A stretch of DNA of 59,678 bases from Oscillospiraceae bacterium. Lineage in GTDB: Bacteria; Bacillota; Clostridia; Oscillospirales; Ruminococcaceae. Below, piece by piece: positions 30,427 through 39,406 of this stretch; within the stretch, counting starts at the first letter, position 1; the number at the start of each line of letters is the position of its first letter. Below the pieces are notes generated by a model. It did not search any database. It saw nothing but the letters and a program-made list of their open reading frames with translations, and had not been told where the DNA came from. Location of the stretch: assembly GCA_021769725.1 (NCBI GenBank), contig JAETSI010000015.1, positions 1 to 59,678 on the forward strand. Reading direction: 5' to 3'. The position numbers were made by a program, and so were the translations under genes.

Positions 30427-31092
30427 ATGAGTATTGCAAATTATCTGACAGCCCTTGATGAACAGCGAAACCAGCTTGCGAAAAATCTGGTAACGATGGG
30501 GGTGCAGGCATCTGAAAACGAAGAGCTGAATACCCTCGTTCCGAAGGTGCTGCAAATCCCGCAGACCAAGCAGGATATCACGCTGTTCAAGGCATCCATC
30601 GACATGCTCCATGACTACGGCGAAAAGCTCTATACCTTCTACAATGACGGTTATCGCTCTCTTGCAGGCTTTGCGGAATCCTATCCGAATTTCTGCTCGG
30701 AGGAGAACGGTTACGCGCTGTATTACAATCAGGCAGATTTCAACTGGAGTGCGACCATTTATACGCAGTGTGTGACACCCGTTGCGCTTTCGTCTGCAAA
30801 GTCCATTCTGTTCAGCTATTGCTCCGGTGCTGCGGACGCGGGGGAAATGTGGCTTGTTCCTAAAAGCGGTCAGTCCTTGTCTCCGGCAGAGACTGCAAAA
30901 TATATCCACGAGACGATCATGGCAGGACAGGCTGTATCGTTGTCATTCAACTGGCTGCAAACTGGAGACAACTATACAACTGTGCTGATCGACTGCGGAA
31001 ACATCACATCCGGGGACTACTATCTTGCATGGAAAGCCATCACGGATAATACACATCCGTATATCCGAAATATCAAGGTGCTGGAGGTGTAA
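30427..31092 (+). CDS. Baseplate-associated protein of unknown function
   Basis: 221 residues beginning MSIANYLTALDEQRNQLAKN, a helical start seen in small baseplate proteins, then a beta-rich domain likely to bind carbohydrate (GYALYYNQADFNWSATIYTQ, ending YIRNIKVLEV). The ATG follows the fibre stop directly. The order suggests a fibre accessory or lectin-like tip protein; no family name is certain. Confidence 0.6.
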   Translation: MSIANYLTALDEQRNQLAKNLVTMGVQASENEELNTLVPKVLQIPQTKQDITLFKASIDMLHDYGEKLYTFYNDGYRSLAGFAESYPNFCSEENGYALYYNQADFNWSATIYTQCVTPVALSSAKSILFSYCSGAADAGEMWLVPKSGQSLSPAETAKYIHETIMAGQAVSLSFNWLQTGDNYTTVLIDCGNITSGDYYLAWKAITDNTHPYIRNIKVLEV

Positions 31093-31094
31093 AA

Positions 31095-31625
31095 ATGGAC
31101 GTTTATCGCAAAGAGAGTAATACGAAAACAGAATGGAGGGAACGCATGAAGGAAAATATCTGCACAGTGGTCGGTGTGATCGGCGGTTTTATTGCGATGC
31201 TGCTCGGCGGCTGGGACACTGCGCTCATTACGCTGGTGATCTTCATGGCAGTGGATTTTATTACAGGTGTGATTGGCGCGGCACTTGGTAAATCCAAGCA
31301 TAGCTGGACAGGCAGGCTGAGCAGCAAGGCGGGCTGGTACGGACTTGCAAAGAAATTCTGCACACTGCTGATTATTGTTGTTGCGGTGAGAGTTGATATT
31401 CTCATCGGTACAACATATGTAAGGGATGCAACGTGCATCGGATTTTGTTTGAACGAGATGCTTTCAATTGTCGAGAACACCAGTTTGATCGGCATTCCGT
31501 ACCCCGAAACAATCAAGAAAGGCATCGAGGTGCTTCAGAAAAAGGCAGGGAAAATGGACAGTGGACTTCAGCACATAATCGATGCTATGGATGATGAGGA
31601 AGTCAAGGAGGATGATAAGAAATGA
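31095..31625 (+). CDS. Phage holin (holin_4/Cph1-like)
   Basis: 176 residues. Transmembrane segments lie at VVGVIGGFIAMLLGGW, TALITLVIFMAVDFITGVI and TLLIIVVAVRVDILIG; GLAKKFCTLLIIVVAV and LNEMLSIVENTSLIGIPYPE are signatures of the toxin-secretion/lysis holin family. It times lysis by opening the membrane for the endolysin encoded next; the genes overlap by four bases. GGAGGTG precedes the start. Confidence 0.88.
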   Translation: MDVYRKESNTKTEWRERMKENICTVVGVIGGFIAMLLGGWDTALITLVIFMAVDFITGVIGAALGKSKHSWTGRLSSKAGWYGLAKKFCTLLIIVVAVRVDILIGTTYVRDATCIGFCLNEMLSIVENTSLIGIPYPETIKKGIEVLQKKAGKMDSGLQHIIDAMDDEEVKEDDKK

Positions 31626-32842
31626 GCAAGACCTATGATTTCAATGATTCTACACAGCTTTCTCCGCATTTTAATGTGAGGGAATTCCGTTGTAAGTGCG
31701 GCAAAAATCATGAAACGCTTATCAGCGATGAGCTGATTCAGAAACTTGAAATGCTGTATGACAGTCTCAATTGCAGCAAGATCATCGTGACAAGCGGTTA
31801 TCGATGTGAACAGCATGATAAGAACGTCGGCGGCAGTGGTACAGGTCAGCACACGCTTGGTAATGCGGCAGATATTTGCTGCTATGGGCAGGACGGACAG
31901 CCGATTTCTTCAAAAATCGTCTGCTGCAAGGCACAGGACATCGGGTTCAGTGGCATCGCCAACATTACCGCCGCCTACATTTACACGCATGTGGATGTAC
32001 GTCCAAATAGTAAATGGTACGGCGATGAGGTGCATGGTAACAGCACTGTGACCGATGATTTCTACAAGTATTTTGGTATGGACGGCACAGATAACAAGGA
32101 GAGAGATAAAATGAACGGTATGAAGGGCATTGATGTCAGCGTTCACAACGGCAATATCGACTGGGAGCGTGTTAAAAAGGCTGGTATCCAGTTTGCAATT
32201 CTCCGCGCCGGTTACGGCAAGCTAGCATCGCAGAAGGACAAGAAGTTTGAGGACAATTATGCAGGTGCGAAGGCGGCAGGCATTCCGGTCGGTGCGTACT
32301 GGTATTCCTATGCGACAAGGCCTGATGAGGCAAAGCAGGAAGCAGAGGTCTGTGTGTATATCCTCAAGGGCAAGCAGTTCGAGTTCCCGATCTTCTTCGA
32401 TCAGGAGGAAACAAAAACGCTCGATACGGGCAAGGCAAACTGCTCTGCAATGGTGCGCGCGTTCTGTGAGGTTCTCGAAAAGAACGGCTACTGGGTAGGT
32501 CTGTATACCAGCCGTTCCATGCTGTCCACGCACATCGAGGATGATATCAAGAAGCGCTATGCCCTGTGGGTAGCCGAGTGGGGCAGCAAGCTCAACTACG
32601 GCGGCGCTGTCGGTATCTGGCAGTACAGTGAAAAGGGCGGCGTGGACGGTGTCAGCGGCAATGTTGATCTCGATGAGGCGTATGTTGATTATACAACGAA
32701 GGTGAAAAAAGCCGGTAAGAACGGCTACGGTAAGACAGAGCCACCTCCCACGACTGCGCCTGATCCGAAGCCGGACGCGAGCGTCAGCGTGGCTGTCTCC
32801 ATTGGCAAGGACACCTACAAGGGTACGCTTGTGAAGACGTAA
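31622..32842 (+). CDS. Bifunctional endolysin: M15 peptidase plus GH25 lysozyme
   Basis: 406 residues. Domain 1 (about 1-150) is an M15-type peptidase with SGYRCEQHDKNVGG, TGQHTLGNAADI and the zinc-binding YTHVDVRP. Domain 2 (about 165-360) is a GH25 muramidase with MKGIDVSVHNGNIDWERVKK, FAILRAGYG and FPIFFDQEE, ending WQYSEKGGVDGVSGNVDLD. A short tail (VAVSIGKDTYKGTLVKT) resembles a small cell-wall-binding strand. It would cut both peptide and glycan of the host wall. No damage is seen. Confidence 0.93.
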   Translation: MSKTYDFNDSTQLSPHFNVREFRCKCGKNHETLISDELIQKLEMLYDSLNCSKIIVTSGYRCEQHDKNVGGSGTGQHTLGNAADICCYGQDGQPISSKIVCCKAQDIGFSGIANITAAYIYTHVDVRPNSKWYGDEVHGNSTVTDDFYKYFGMDGTDNKERDKMNGMKGIDVSVHNGNIDWERVKKAGIQFAILRAGYGKLASQKDKKFEDNYAGAKAAGIPVGAYWYSYATRPDEAKQEAEVCVYILKGKQFEFPIFFDQEETKTLDTGKANCSAMVRAFCEVLEKNGYWVGLYTSRSMLSTHIEDDIKKRYALWVAEWGSKLNYGGAVGIWQYSEKGGVDGVSGNVDLDEAYVDYTTKVKKAGKNGYGKTEPPPTTAPDPKPDASVSVAVSIGKDTYKGTLVKT

Positions 32843-32847
32843 GGAAT

Positions 32848-32873
32848 AGAGGCAGAGGCTGTTCTCTGCCTCT
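32848..32873 (+). terminator. Hairpin after the lysis genes
   Basis: AGAGGCAGAG pairs perfectly with CTCTGCCTCT over a six-base loop. There is no clear T-run, so termination may be partial. Confidence 0.5.
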
Positions 32874-32928
32874 TACATATTATCCGTGGGAGGTGCTGCA
32901 CATAAATTGACTTTTGGCGGAGGTGTCT

Positions 32929-33120
32929 ATGGATCAGCAGAAAATCATTGATGAAGTTAACTATCACAGGGCGCAGGCTATCACAGAACTACTCTATAAA
33001 AGCGGTCGGATTTCCTTTGTCGAGTATGACAAATTGACGGAATTAAACCGCAAGTCTTTCTCTCCCCTTTTCGTGGATTTATTGCCGAAAACGCTTGATA
33101 TATCCTCAAAACAGAGTTAA
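32929..33120 (+). CDS. Small SHOCT-like protein preceding serine recombinases
   Basis: 63 residues, MDQQKIIDEVNYHRAQAITE, then SGRISFVEYDKLTELNRKSF. The helical hairpin with a basic/acidic pattern and LxxxGxIxxxEYDKL matches the SHOCT-type peptides that commonly precede large serine recombinase clusters in Clostridia. GGAGGTG gives the start at 32929. Its role is unknown; a directionality or oligomerisation helper is a guess from position. Confidence 0.6.
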   Translation: MDQQKIIDEVNYHRAQAITELLYKSGRISFVEYDKLTELNRKSFSPLFVDLLPKTLDISSKQS

Positions 33121-33147
33121 TATGGACACTACGAAAGGGGGAGGTTT

Positions 33148-34704
33148 ATGGGAAAAGTCAGAAAAATAGAGCCTACAAAGCCTCATGACGCAGCATCAAA
33201 GAAGAGGCACGTTGCTGCTTACTGCCGTGTGTCTACCGATAATTCCGACCAGCTTGAAAGTCTTGAAACGCAAAAGGCACATTACGAATCATTTATTCTG
33301 CTCCATACGGATTGGGAATTTGCTGGGCTGTACTATGACACCGGAATCACAGGCACAAAGGCAGAGATTCGTGAAGGACTGCAAAACCTTCTGACAGCAT
33401 GCCGCATAGGGAAAATAGATCATATCCTTGTAAAATCCATCAGCCGCTTTTCAAGGAATACAACAGACTGCCTGTCCATTATCCGGGAACTGCTTAATAT
33501 TGGTGTGACTATATATTTCGAGAAGGAAAATATAGATACCGGCGATATGGAAAGCGAATTGATTCTTGCAATACTCAGCAGTATGGCAGAGGACGAATCA
33601 GCATCTATTTCAAAAAACGAGAAATGGTCGATTCAGCGCAGAATGGCAACAGGCGTATATAAAATGGCGTATGTTCCCTATGGCTACCAACGAAACAGCA
33701 ATGGAGATATGATAATCGAGCCAAATGAAGCTGAAGTGATACGCTATATTTTCAATTCTGTTCTTGCCGGACATGGCACAGACGCAATTGCAAAGGCGCT
33801 TGACCGGCTGCATATTCCCACTAGAAAAGGCGGAAAGTGGTCAGGCTCGACTGTACGAGATATCATAATGAACGAAAAATACGTTGGTGATGCCCTGTTT
33901 CAAAAGACCTACACCGATGATACCTTTCAGCGCCATGCCAATCACGGTGAGGTCAAAACATATCTGATCTCAGAGCATCACGAACCAATCATAAGCCGTG
34001 AAGTATTTGAGAAAGCAAATGCCTTGATAAAGCAGCGCGGGAAAGAAAAAGGCATCGTAAGGGTGGCGGGAAAGTATCAAAGTCGATATGCCTTTTCCGG
34101 GAAGATCACTTGCGGAATTTGTGGAGGGAAACTGATCCGCAGGATTCATGACGGAGGAAACGAAATAGCGTGGACTTGTAAAACACATATTGTGAATATC
34201 AATCACTGCTCTGCAAGATATGTGCGTGACGATATTTTGAAAGCCGCATTTGTAACAATGCTCAATAAACTGATATTCAGCAGAAAAATAATCCTGAAAC
34301 CACTATACGATACTCTCCGAGCAGAAAGCACAGACGAAAGTATAAAGAGAATGCAGGAACTTCAGAAATTGCTTGAAACAAATTCTGAGAAGAAGCATAC
34401 GCTCCGACAGCTTCGTGCGCAGGAGATCATCGATAATGTCATGTACAATCGGGAATTGAATATGCTGAAAAAGGCTGATGAAGCGTATCGGAATGAACTT
34501 GCTATTCTGAGCTGCTATACTTCCGCAGAAGCATATGAAGTCTCTGAAATGGAAAAACTCCTTAGATTCACGGAATCAAGTTCTATGATTACTGAGTTTA
34601 ATGAAGAAACATTCCTTACGTTTGTGGATCACATTATTGTTTATGGAAGAGACTATATCGAATTCAAGCTGAAGTGTGGACTCACACTGAAGGAGGTGGT
34701 TTGA
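33148..34704 (+). CDS. Large serine recombinase 1 (integrase)
   Basis: 518 residues. The catalytic resolvase domain has [13 protein letters not shown] with the nucleophile Ser29, and ISRFSRNTTDCL. A recombinase domain (VPYGYQRNSNGDM, EAEVIRYIF) follows, then a zinc ribbon (FSGKITCGICGGKLIRR, WTCKTHIVN..HCSARYV) and a C-terminal coiled coil. This is the intact integrase candidate of the prophage. GGGGGAGG precedes the ATG. The stop overlaps the ATG of the next gene by one base. Confidence 0.92.
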   Translation: MGKVRKIEPTKPHDAASKKRHVAAYCRVSTDNSDQLESLETQKAHYESFILLHTDWEFAGLYYDTGITGTKAEIREGLQNLLTACRIGKIDHILVKSISRFSRNTTDCLSIIRELLNIGVTIYFEKENIDTGDMESELILAILSSMAEDESASISKNEKWSIQRRMATGVYKMAYVPYGYQRNSNGDMIIEPNEAEVIRYIFNSVLAGHGTDAIAKALDRLHIPTRKGGKWSGSTVRDIIMNEKYVGDALFQKTYTDDTFQRHANHGEVKTYLISEHHEPIISREVFEKANALIKQRGKEKGIVRVAGKYQSRYAFSGKITCGICGGKLIRRIHDGGNEIAWTCKTHIVNINHCSARYVRDDILKAAFVTMLNKLIFSRKIILKPLYDTLRAESTDESIKRMQELQKLLETNSEKKHTLRQLRAQEIIDNVMYNRELNMLKKADEAYRNELAILSCYTSAEAYEVSEMEKLLRFTESSSMITEFNEETFLTFVDHIIVYGRDYIEFKLKCGLTLKEVV

Positions 34705-35129
34705 TGGGGCATACGCCATATGGTTACAGAATTGAAGATGGTGTCGCTGTAATCAACAAGAATGAAGCGGAGTGTGTCAGGCGCATCTTTGATAACTATA
34801 TAAATGGTATGAGTCTGAGCGAATCCGCCAAATCCGCAGGACATCCAATTGTACACAGCAGCGTAAAACGGATATTGACAAGAGTGTGCTACTGCGGAGA
34901 TGACTTTTATCCTGAGATTATTGAGAGAGCGACATTTCAGGCAGCGAATAAGGAGCTTAAAAGGCGCACTGCATCTATGAAACAGACCGGAAAAACGCGA
35001 AGAAAAATACCGAAACCGGAAACTGAATTCATGTTATCCTCGCCGCAGATGCATTATGATGATCCATACAAGCAAGCTGAATACCTATACAGCCTCATAG
35101 AAAGCAAGGTGGTCAAATGCCAAAAGTAA
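34704..35129 (+). CDS. Recombinase-domain protein without catalytic domain
   Basis: 141 residues from the ATG at 34704, which overlaps the recombinase 1 stop (TGATG). [20 protein letters not shown] and [20 protein letters not shown] match the DNA-binding recombinase domain of large serine recombinases. No resolvase domain with the active serine and no full zinc ribbon is present. It ends overlapping the start of recombinase 3 by 13 bases. The arrangement of two recombinases flanking a headless one recurs in Clostridia, suggesting an accessory or directionality role; that is inference. Confidence 0.7.
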   Translation: MGHTPYGYRIEDGVAVINKNEAECVRRIFDNYINGMSLSESAKSAGHPIVHSSVKRILTRVCYCGDDFYPEIIERATFQAANKELKRRTASMKQTGKTRRKIPKPETEFMLSSPQMHYDDPYKQAEYLYSLIESKVVKCQK

Positions 35130-36664
35130 CCGAGATTCCTGCAAAGAAACAGATCGGTAATCTCGCCAAGAAGAAAGATGTACGCAAACTGCGTGTAGCT
35201 GCCTACTGCCGCGTATCTACGGACTATGAGGAACAGGCATCCAGCTATCAGACGCAGATTGAACATTATACGGATATAATTGAGAAGAATCCTGACTGGA
35301 TACTTGCCGGAATATTCGCAGATGATGGAATCAGTGCGACATCGACCAAGCACAGAGAACAGTTTAATAAAATGATACAGGCGTGCAAGGATGGCAGAGT
35401 CGATATGATCATTACAAAATCCATCAGCCGCTTTGCGCGAAATACTGTAGATTGCCTGAACTATATCCGAGAACTCAAAGCACTGAATATCCCGATCTAC
35501 TTTGAAAAGGAATCCATCAATACAATGGACGCAAAAGGCGAAGTCCTGATAACGATTATGGCATCACTCGCACAGCAGGAATCAGAATCACTCAGCCAAA
35601 ATGTAACGATAGGCATTAAGCATCGTTTTCAGCAGGGCAAGGTCATGGTCAATGCGAAATGCTTTCTTGGATATGACAAAGACGAGGACGGACATCTTGT
35701 TATCAATCCGGAACAGGCTGAAATCGTCAAGCGCATCTTCCGGGAGTATCTGGAGGGTGCAAGCTGCCAGCAGATTGCAAGAGGGCTTGAAAGAGACGGC
35801 GTGCCTACTGCAAGAGGAAATAAACGGTGGTATGATAGCGCGTTCTTGAAAACGAAAAGTATATGGGCGATGCGCTCCTGCAAAAGACCTATACGGTCGA
35901 TTTTCTCAAAAAGAAGCGTGCAAAGAATAACGGAGACATTCCGCAATATTATGTGGAGGACGACCACGAGGCTATCATTCCGAGAGAAATCTTCATGAAG
36001 GTACAGGAGGAAATGGCACGGCGAGGTTCACAGATGGACTGCAAAGGTCGGAAGCGTGGATTCAGTTCCAAACACTGCTTCACCGGACTAATTTACTGCG
36101 CCGAGTGTGGTGAGCAATTCCGCAGAATCCACTGGAATAACCGTGGCTGCAAGTCTATCGTGTGGAGATGCATCACAAGATTAGATAAGGGTGGCGATTG
36201 CAATGCGAAAACGGTTTACGAGGAAGAAACTGAAAAACGCCTTTGTAAATGCTCTAAACCAACTGATAACTGACAGCGATTCCTATATACCTGTTCTTCA
36301 GAATAACATTGCGTCAGTTCTTATGACAATGAATCCGGAGTCTGCCGAAAGTATTCAGGCAAGAATTGACGAGCTTCAGCAGGAAATCATCGACAAGGCA
36401 AGCCGTCAGGAAGATTACGATGATGCAGCACAGGAAGTCCTCAGACTCCGTCAGCAGAAAGAGAATGCCATGCTGAATGACACTTCCAGAAACGAATCCC
36501 TTGACAGAATCCGTGAATTGCAGGAGTTTATCGTAGCACAGCCCAGTGAGATTACAGCGTTTGATGAAGGGTTAGTCAAGCGTCTGCTGACGAAAGTCAC
36601 AGTATTTGAGAGTAAGCTGGTATTTGAATTCAAGTCAGGAGTGAGTGTTGAAGCCCCAAACTGA
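35117..36664 (+). pseudogene. Large serine recombinase 2, two frameshifts
   Basis: The resolvase domain is intact ([32 protein letters not shown]). The first break is near 35850, after RWYDSA: about ten bases seem missing before [14 protein letters not shown], which continues in another frame. The zinc ribbon follows (CFTGLIYCAECGEQFRR). The second break is near 36226, where one extra A separates VYEEE from LKNAFVNALNQL. The coiled-coil tail then runs to 36664 (VFEFKSGVSVEAPN). With both lesions the gene cannot make the full ~510-residue enzyme. Confidence 0.85.
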
Positions 36665-36676
36665 ATATGTGTGTTA

Positions 36677-36718
36677 TCCCCTCTGCCGGAATTTATTTCT
36701 GGTGGAGGGGATTTTTTT
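36677..36718 (+). terminator. Strong terminator after the recombinase cluster
   Basis: A 14-bp stem (36677-36690 with 36698-36711, G-T pairs included) with a seven-base loop is followed by seven T. It separates the prophage recombinases from the graspetide operon. Confidence 0.85.
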
Positions 36719-36738
36719 GAATATCTACGGAAAAAGAC

Positions 36739-36767
36739 TTGCTTTTTCAGGATATTTGAAGTATAAT
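36739..36767 (+). promoter_or_regulatory. Promoter of the graspetide operon
   Basis: TTGCTT, 17 bases, TATAAT. It lies downstream of a strong terminator and about 160 bases before the ligase ATG, so the operon has its own transcription and a long leader of roughly 150 nt. No riboswitch family is recognised in the leader. Confidence 0.6.
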
Positions 36768-36927
36768 ATACTATAAGGAAAGATTGGTGTTCCTTAACTC
36801 GTTTTTGATTATTATTAAATGCATCTTCCGCTGCAACTAACAATAATAAACTATGCCGCAAATGAGTATATCGGTATTTGTTAAGTACCCAAGTAAACGA
36901 ATGTATTAGTCATTATAGGTGGTGCGC

Positions 36928-37833
36928 ATGTCTAAAATCCTTATTATTACATGTTCATATGATAAAACTGTAGACTACATTATGAATAAATACAATCACA
37001 AGGCCGATTTTTTTCGTTTCAATGTAGATCTTTTCTCAGAATACAAGGTTACAATATCTGCAATAAACTGGGAAATAACACATGGTAATAATACAATTTC
37101 CAAAGAAACAACAACGAGTATTTATTACCGCAAGCCGGCTTTTCCTGACACAAGTGAGTTTGACATTGAATATAGACGCATGATAAAAAGCGATATTCTT
37201 GCAATAATAGACGGATTAACTAATAGTTTCGATGGAACAGTTATAACCAAGCCATATCTATTAAGAAGAGCTGAAAATAAGGTTTACCAGTTGGTATATG
37301 CACAGCAACACTCTATTTTGATGCCTGAGTCCTTTGTAGGGAATAACAATCAGTGGGAACACCTTAGCAAGCCTAGAATTATAAAGCCTTTATCCATAGG
37401 AAAAATAGCAACTTCTTCCGGAATAGGTATAATTCAAACAAACCTCATGCATGATGAAGACTGCTATGATAATATAGAATTAACACCAGTATATATCCAG
37501 AATTATGTTCAAAAGAGTTACGAGGTGAGAGTAACTGTCATTGATGATAATTATTTCGCAGTAAAAATAATATCTGATAATTCTGTTGATTGGCGGAATG
37601 GTAATAATCAATACGAATTAATCGATGTTCCAGAGGAAATAAGAGAGTGCATTCAAAAGATGATGAAGGAATTTCAACTCCGATTCGGCGCTATTGATTA
37701 TATAGTCGATGATGATGGAAATTGGTACTTTCTAGAAATAAACCCTAATGGACAATGGCAGTGGCTCGAATGTATTCTAAATCTTTCTATCTCTGATAGC
37801 ATCATGGAGGTATTAATCGGAGGAGAAACATGA
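36928..37833 (+). CDS. ATP-grasp peptide macrocyclase (graspetide ligase, MvdC/MvdD-like)
   Basis: 301 residues from the ATG at 36928 (TAGGTGG 6-11 bases before it). The family's hallmarks are visible. A preATP-grasp N-terminus (SKILIITCSYDKTVDYIM) is followed by a nucleotide-binding lysine region (IIKPLSIGK, K153), YEVRVTVIDDNYFAVKI (198-214), FGAIDYIVDDDGNWYFLE and the diagnostic EINPNGQW (270-277), whose Glu and Asn bind magnesium. Such enzymes activate Asp/Glu side chains with ATP and join them to Ser/Thr (ester) or Lys (amide) of a precursor peptide. The gene overlaps the next by ATGA. Substrate here is most likely the repeat protein at 38936. Confidence 0.88.
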   Translation: MSKILIITCSYDKTVDYIMNKYNHKADFFRFNVDLFSEYKVTISAINWEITHGNNTISKETTTSIYYRKPAFPDTSEFDIEYRRMIKSDILAIIDGLTNSFDGTVITKPYLLRRAENKVYQLVYAQQHSILMPESFVGNNNQWEHLSKPRIIKPLSIGKIATSSGIGIIQTNLMHDEDCYDNIELTPVYIQNYVQKSYEVRVTVIDDNYFAVKIISDNSVDWRNGNNQYELIDVPEEIRECIQKMMKEFQLRFGAIDYIVDDDGNWYFLEINPNGQWQWLECILNLSISDSIMEVLIGGET

Positions 37834-38936
37834 AAGAAATAATAATTAACTTTTTACTTATGCTCTGGTCTTGGTCACCTATCTTTTCATTTACAAAAGA
37901 TTCCAATTTCGGAGAATTATCAATTAATCATAGTTCACCGGTTAGACCACAGCTTCGAGAATGGCGTATAAGTGTTTTACAAATCATGCTTGGTGCGCAC
38001 AAGCTATATGTATTATCAGCATATAGAACAGTTGATCAAAATACTAATATGGCTTCTGTACATTGGAATTGGGTCAGATTACTGTCTCTCAAAGAAGTAT
38101 GTGATGACAGCGATCATATTCAGCAGATTTATACTGTTTACTATAACCGTTTAAAGAGTCCAAGTATAAAAAATGAGCGTTTAGAAGCTGAAAAAGAAAG
38201 CTTATGTTATCATATCGAAACAGAGAATAGCAGGCTTGAAAAAAGCGATAATAAAATGAATATATATGCTACAGCTGTACTAACACTTCTTCCAATCCTT
38301 CTAAGCATAAGCTTTGATACAATTTTGGAGCTGTTTAATATCAATTTGATATATAAGCTAGCTATTGGATTAGCTGTGTTCTTTATATTAAATATTACTC
38401 TTTATCTGTATCAATACATCAAAGTCGGTGGCTACAGTATGAGTAGTTTTTCTGAATTAAAAAAAGAAAAAAATAAACGAATAACTAAAAGATTGATAGC
38501 GCAGTATTATTATGATTTTCAGTCTTTGAAAAGTAAAGCAAGACTTTTTGTAAGTTACGTAAAAAACATACAAACATGGATGGTAGCATCTTTTGTGTTA
38601 TTTATCATCACTTTTTCTTATCACCAATTTTACACTCACAGTAGATCAACGCAAAATAGCACCATTAATTCAAGTAGCCTTATCTATAACGTTAATATAA
38701 CTGATTTAAACGACCCTTATTCTCAAAGCTCTATACAGCTAACCGACATAAGAAAGAGTATTCAAACGCAAAGCGCAGACAAAATTATCGTAATGTATAA
38801 TGACCACACGGATATATCTGCCATTGAAAGTGAATTAAGAATATTTGATTCGTCGTTTGAAATACAGTACCTTTATGATGATCAATTAGAGACAAATGAT
38901 GCTAAAATACTGGTATATAAAGGGAGGACACCATAA
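37830..38936 (+). CDS. Membrane protein of the graspetide operon, unknown family
   Basis: 368 residues, not recognised. A soluble N-terminal part of about 140 residues ends in a charged helix. Transmembrane segments then lie at about 144-163, 173-196 and 249-265; an amphipathic basic helix region separates segments 2 and 3. The C-terminal ~100 residues are soluble and Ser/Thr/Asp-rich, ending in an alternating beta-strand pattern (DKIIVMYNDHTDIS, FEIQYLYDD, DAKILVYKG). The two close helices after a charged helix recall SLATT-type two-helix membrane modules, but this is only a resemblance. Overlaps on both sides (ATGA, TAATG) tie its expression to ligase and precursor. It might export, anchor or respond to the peptide. 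Confidence 0.6.
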   Translation: MKEIIINFLLMLWSWSPIFSFTKDSNFGELSINHSSPVRPQLREWRISVLQIMLGAHKLYVLSAYRTVDQNTNMASVHWNWVRLLSLKEVCDDSDHIQQIYTVYYNRLKSPSIKNERLEAEKESLCYHIETENSRLEKSDNKMNIYATAVLTLLPILLSISFDTILELFNINLIYKLAIGLAVFFILNITLYLYQYIKVGGYSMSSFSELKKEKNKRITKRLIAQYYYDFQSLKSKARLFVSYVKNIQTWMVASFVLFIITFSYHQFYTHSRSTQNSTINSSSLIYNVNITDLNDPYSQSSIQLTDIRKSIQTQSADKIIVMYNDHTDISAIESELRIFDSSFEIQYLYDDQLETNDAKILVYKGRTP

Positions 38937-39319
38937 TGAAAAAGCATATCCTGTCAAATTACATTAAGCAAATCAAAATGATTGCTGAAGCGTCAGTAGA
39001 TAATACAGTCATAACAGAATCAGCAGAATCGTCTGATGCAGATGAATTCAGATTATTCGGATTCCTGACAAAACATTCTGAGCCAGACGAAACAATGACG
39101 CACTCCATTGAAACCTCTGATCCGGATGAGTTTCATGTCGATAGTACAACTGAGACGAGATCAATAGAAACATCCGACCCAGATGGTTTCAGATTTTTGG
39201 AATCAACAACTTACGAAACAAGCACTATAGAAACAACAGACGTAGACGAATTCTATGATACTACAAAAACAACATTTATTGTTGAGCAAAGCGATCCAGA
39301 TGAGTTTGCATTAGTATAG
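38936..39319 (+). CDS. Multi-core graspetide precursor with five acidic repeats
   Basis: 127 residues, acidic and Thr/Ser-rich. After a helical leader (1-28, MKKHILSNYIKQIKMIAEAS) come five copies of [ST]-x-E-x-[ST]-D-x-D-[EG]-F, with the last Phe at residues 38, 66, 85, 106 and 124. Examples are SIETSDPDEF, SIETSDPDGF, TIETTDVDEF and VEQSDPDEF. Copies 3-5 are each preceded by a Thr/Ser-rich spacer (DSTTETR, LESTTYETS, DTTKTTF) that supplies hydroxyl donors next to Asp/Glu acceptors. That is the composition expected for omega-ester crosslinks by the ATP-grasp ligase. There is no Cys. Copy 3 has Gly for Glu. The ATG overlaps the membrane gene stop (TAATG). The role as precursor is inference from composition and operon. 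Confidence 0.72.
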   Translation: MKKHILSNYIKQIKMIAEASVDNTVITESAESSDADEFRLFGFLTKHSEPDETMTHSIETSDPDEFHVDSTTETRSIETSDPDGFRFLESTTYETSTIETTDVDEFYDTTKTTFIVEQSDPDEFALV

Positions 39320-39406
39320 AAACTGTAAATTCTATGAATCTGATGCATACAATACATCCAAACTCCGCACTCAAACCTCTCGTTTCATTGATATGGTTGT
39401 TGGTAT

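Larger units (their letters stand above)
12383..36664 (+). mobile_element. Defective HK97-like siphovirus prophage, right half
   Basis: The order terminase, portal, ClpP-type protease, HK97 capsid, connectors, tail tube, chaperones, tape measure, distal tail, tail protease, baseplate/fibres, holin, endolysin, recombinases is a standard siphovirus late region on one strand. The left side begins inside terL; small terminase, replication, lysogeny and early genes are absent. Lesions in capsid, tube, tape measure and recombinase genes and an internal loss at the left end make it non-viable. The right limit is set by the last recombinase; an exact attachment site was not identified. Confidence 0.85.
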
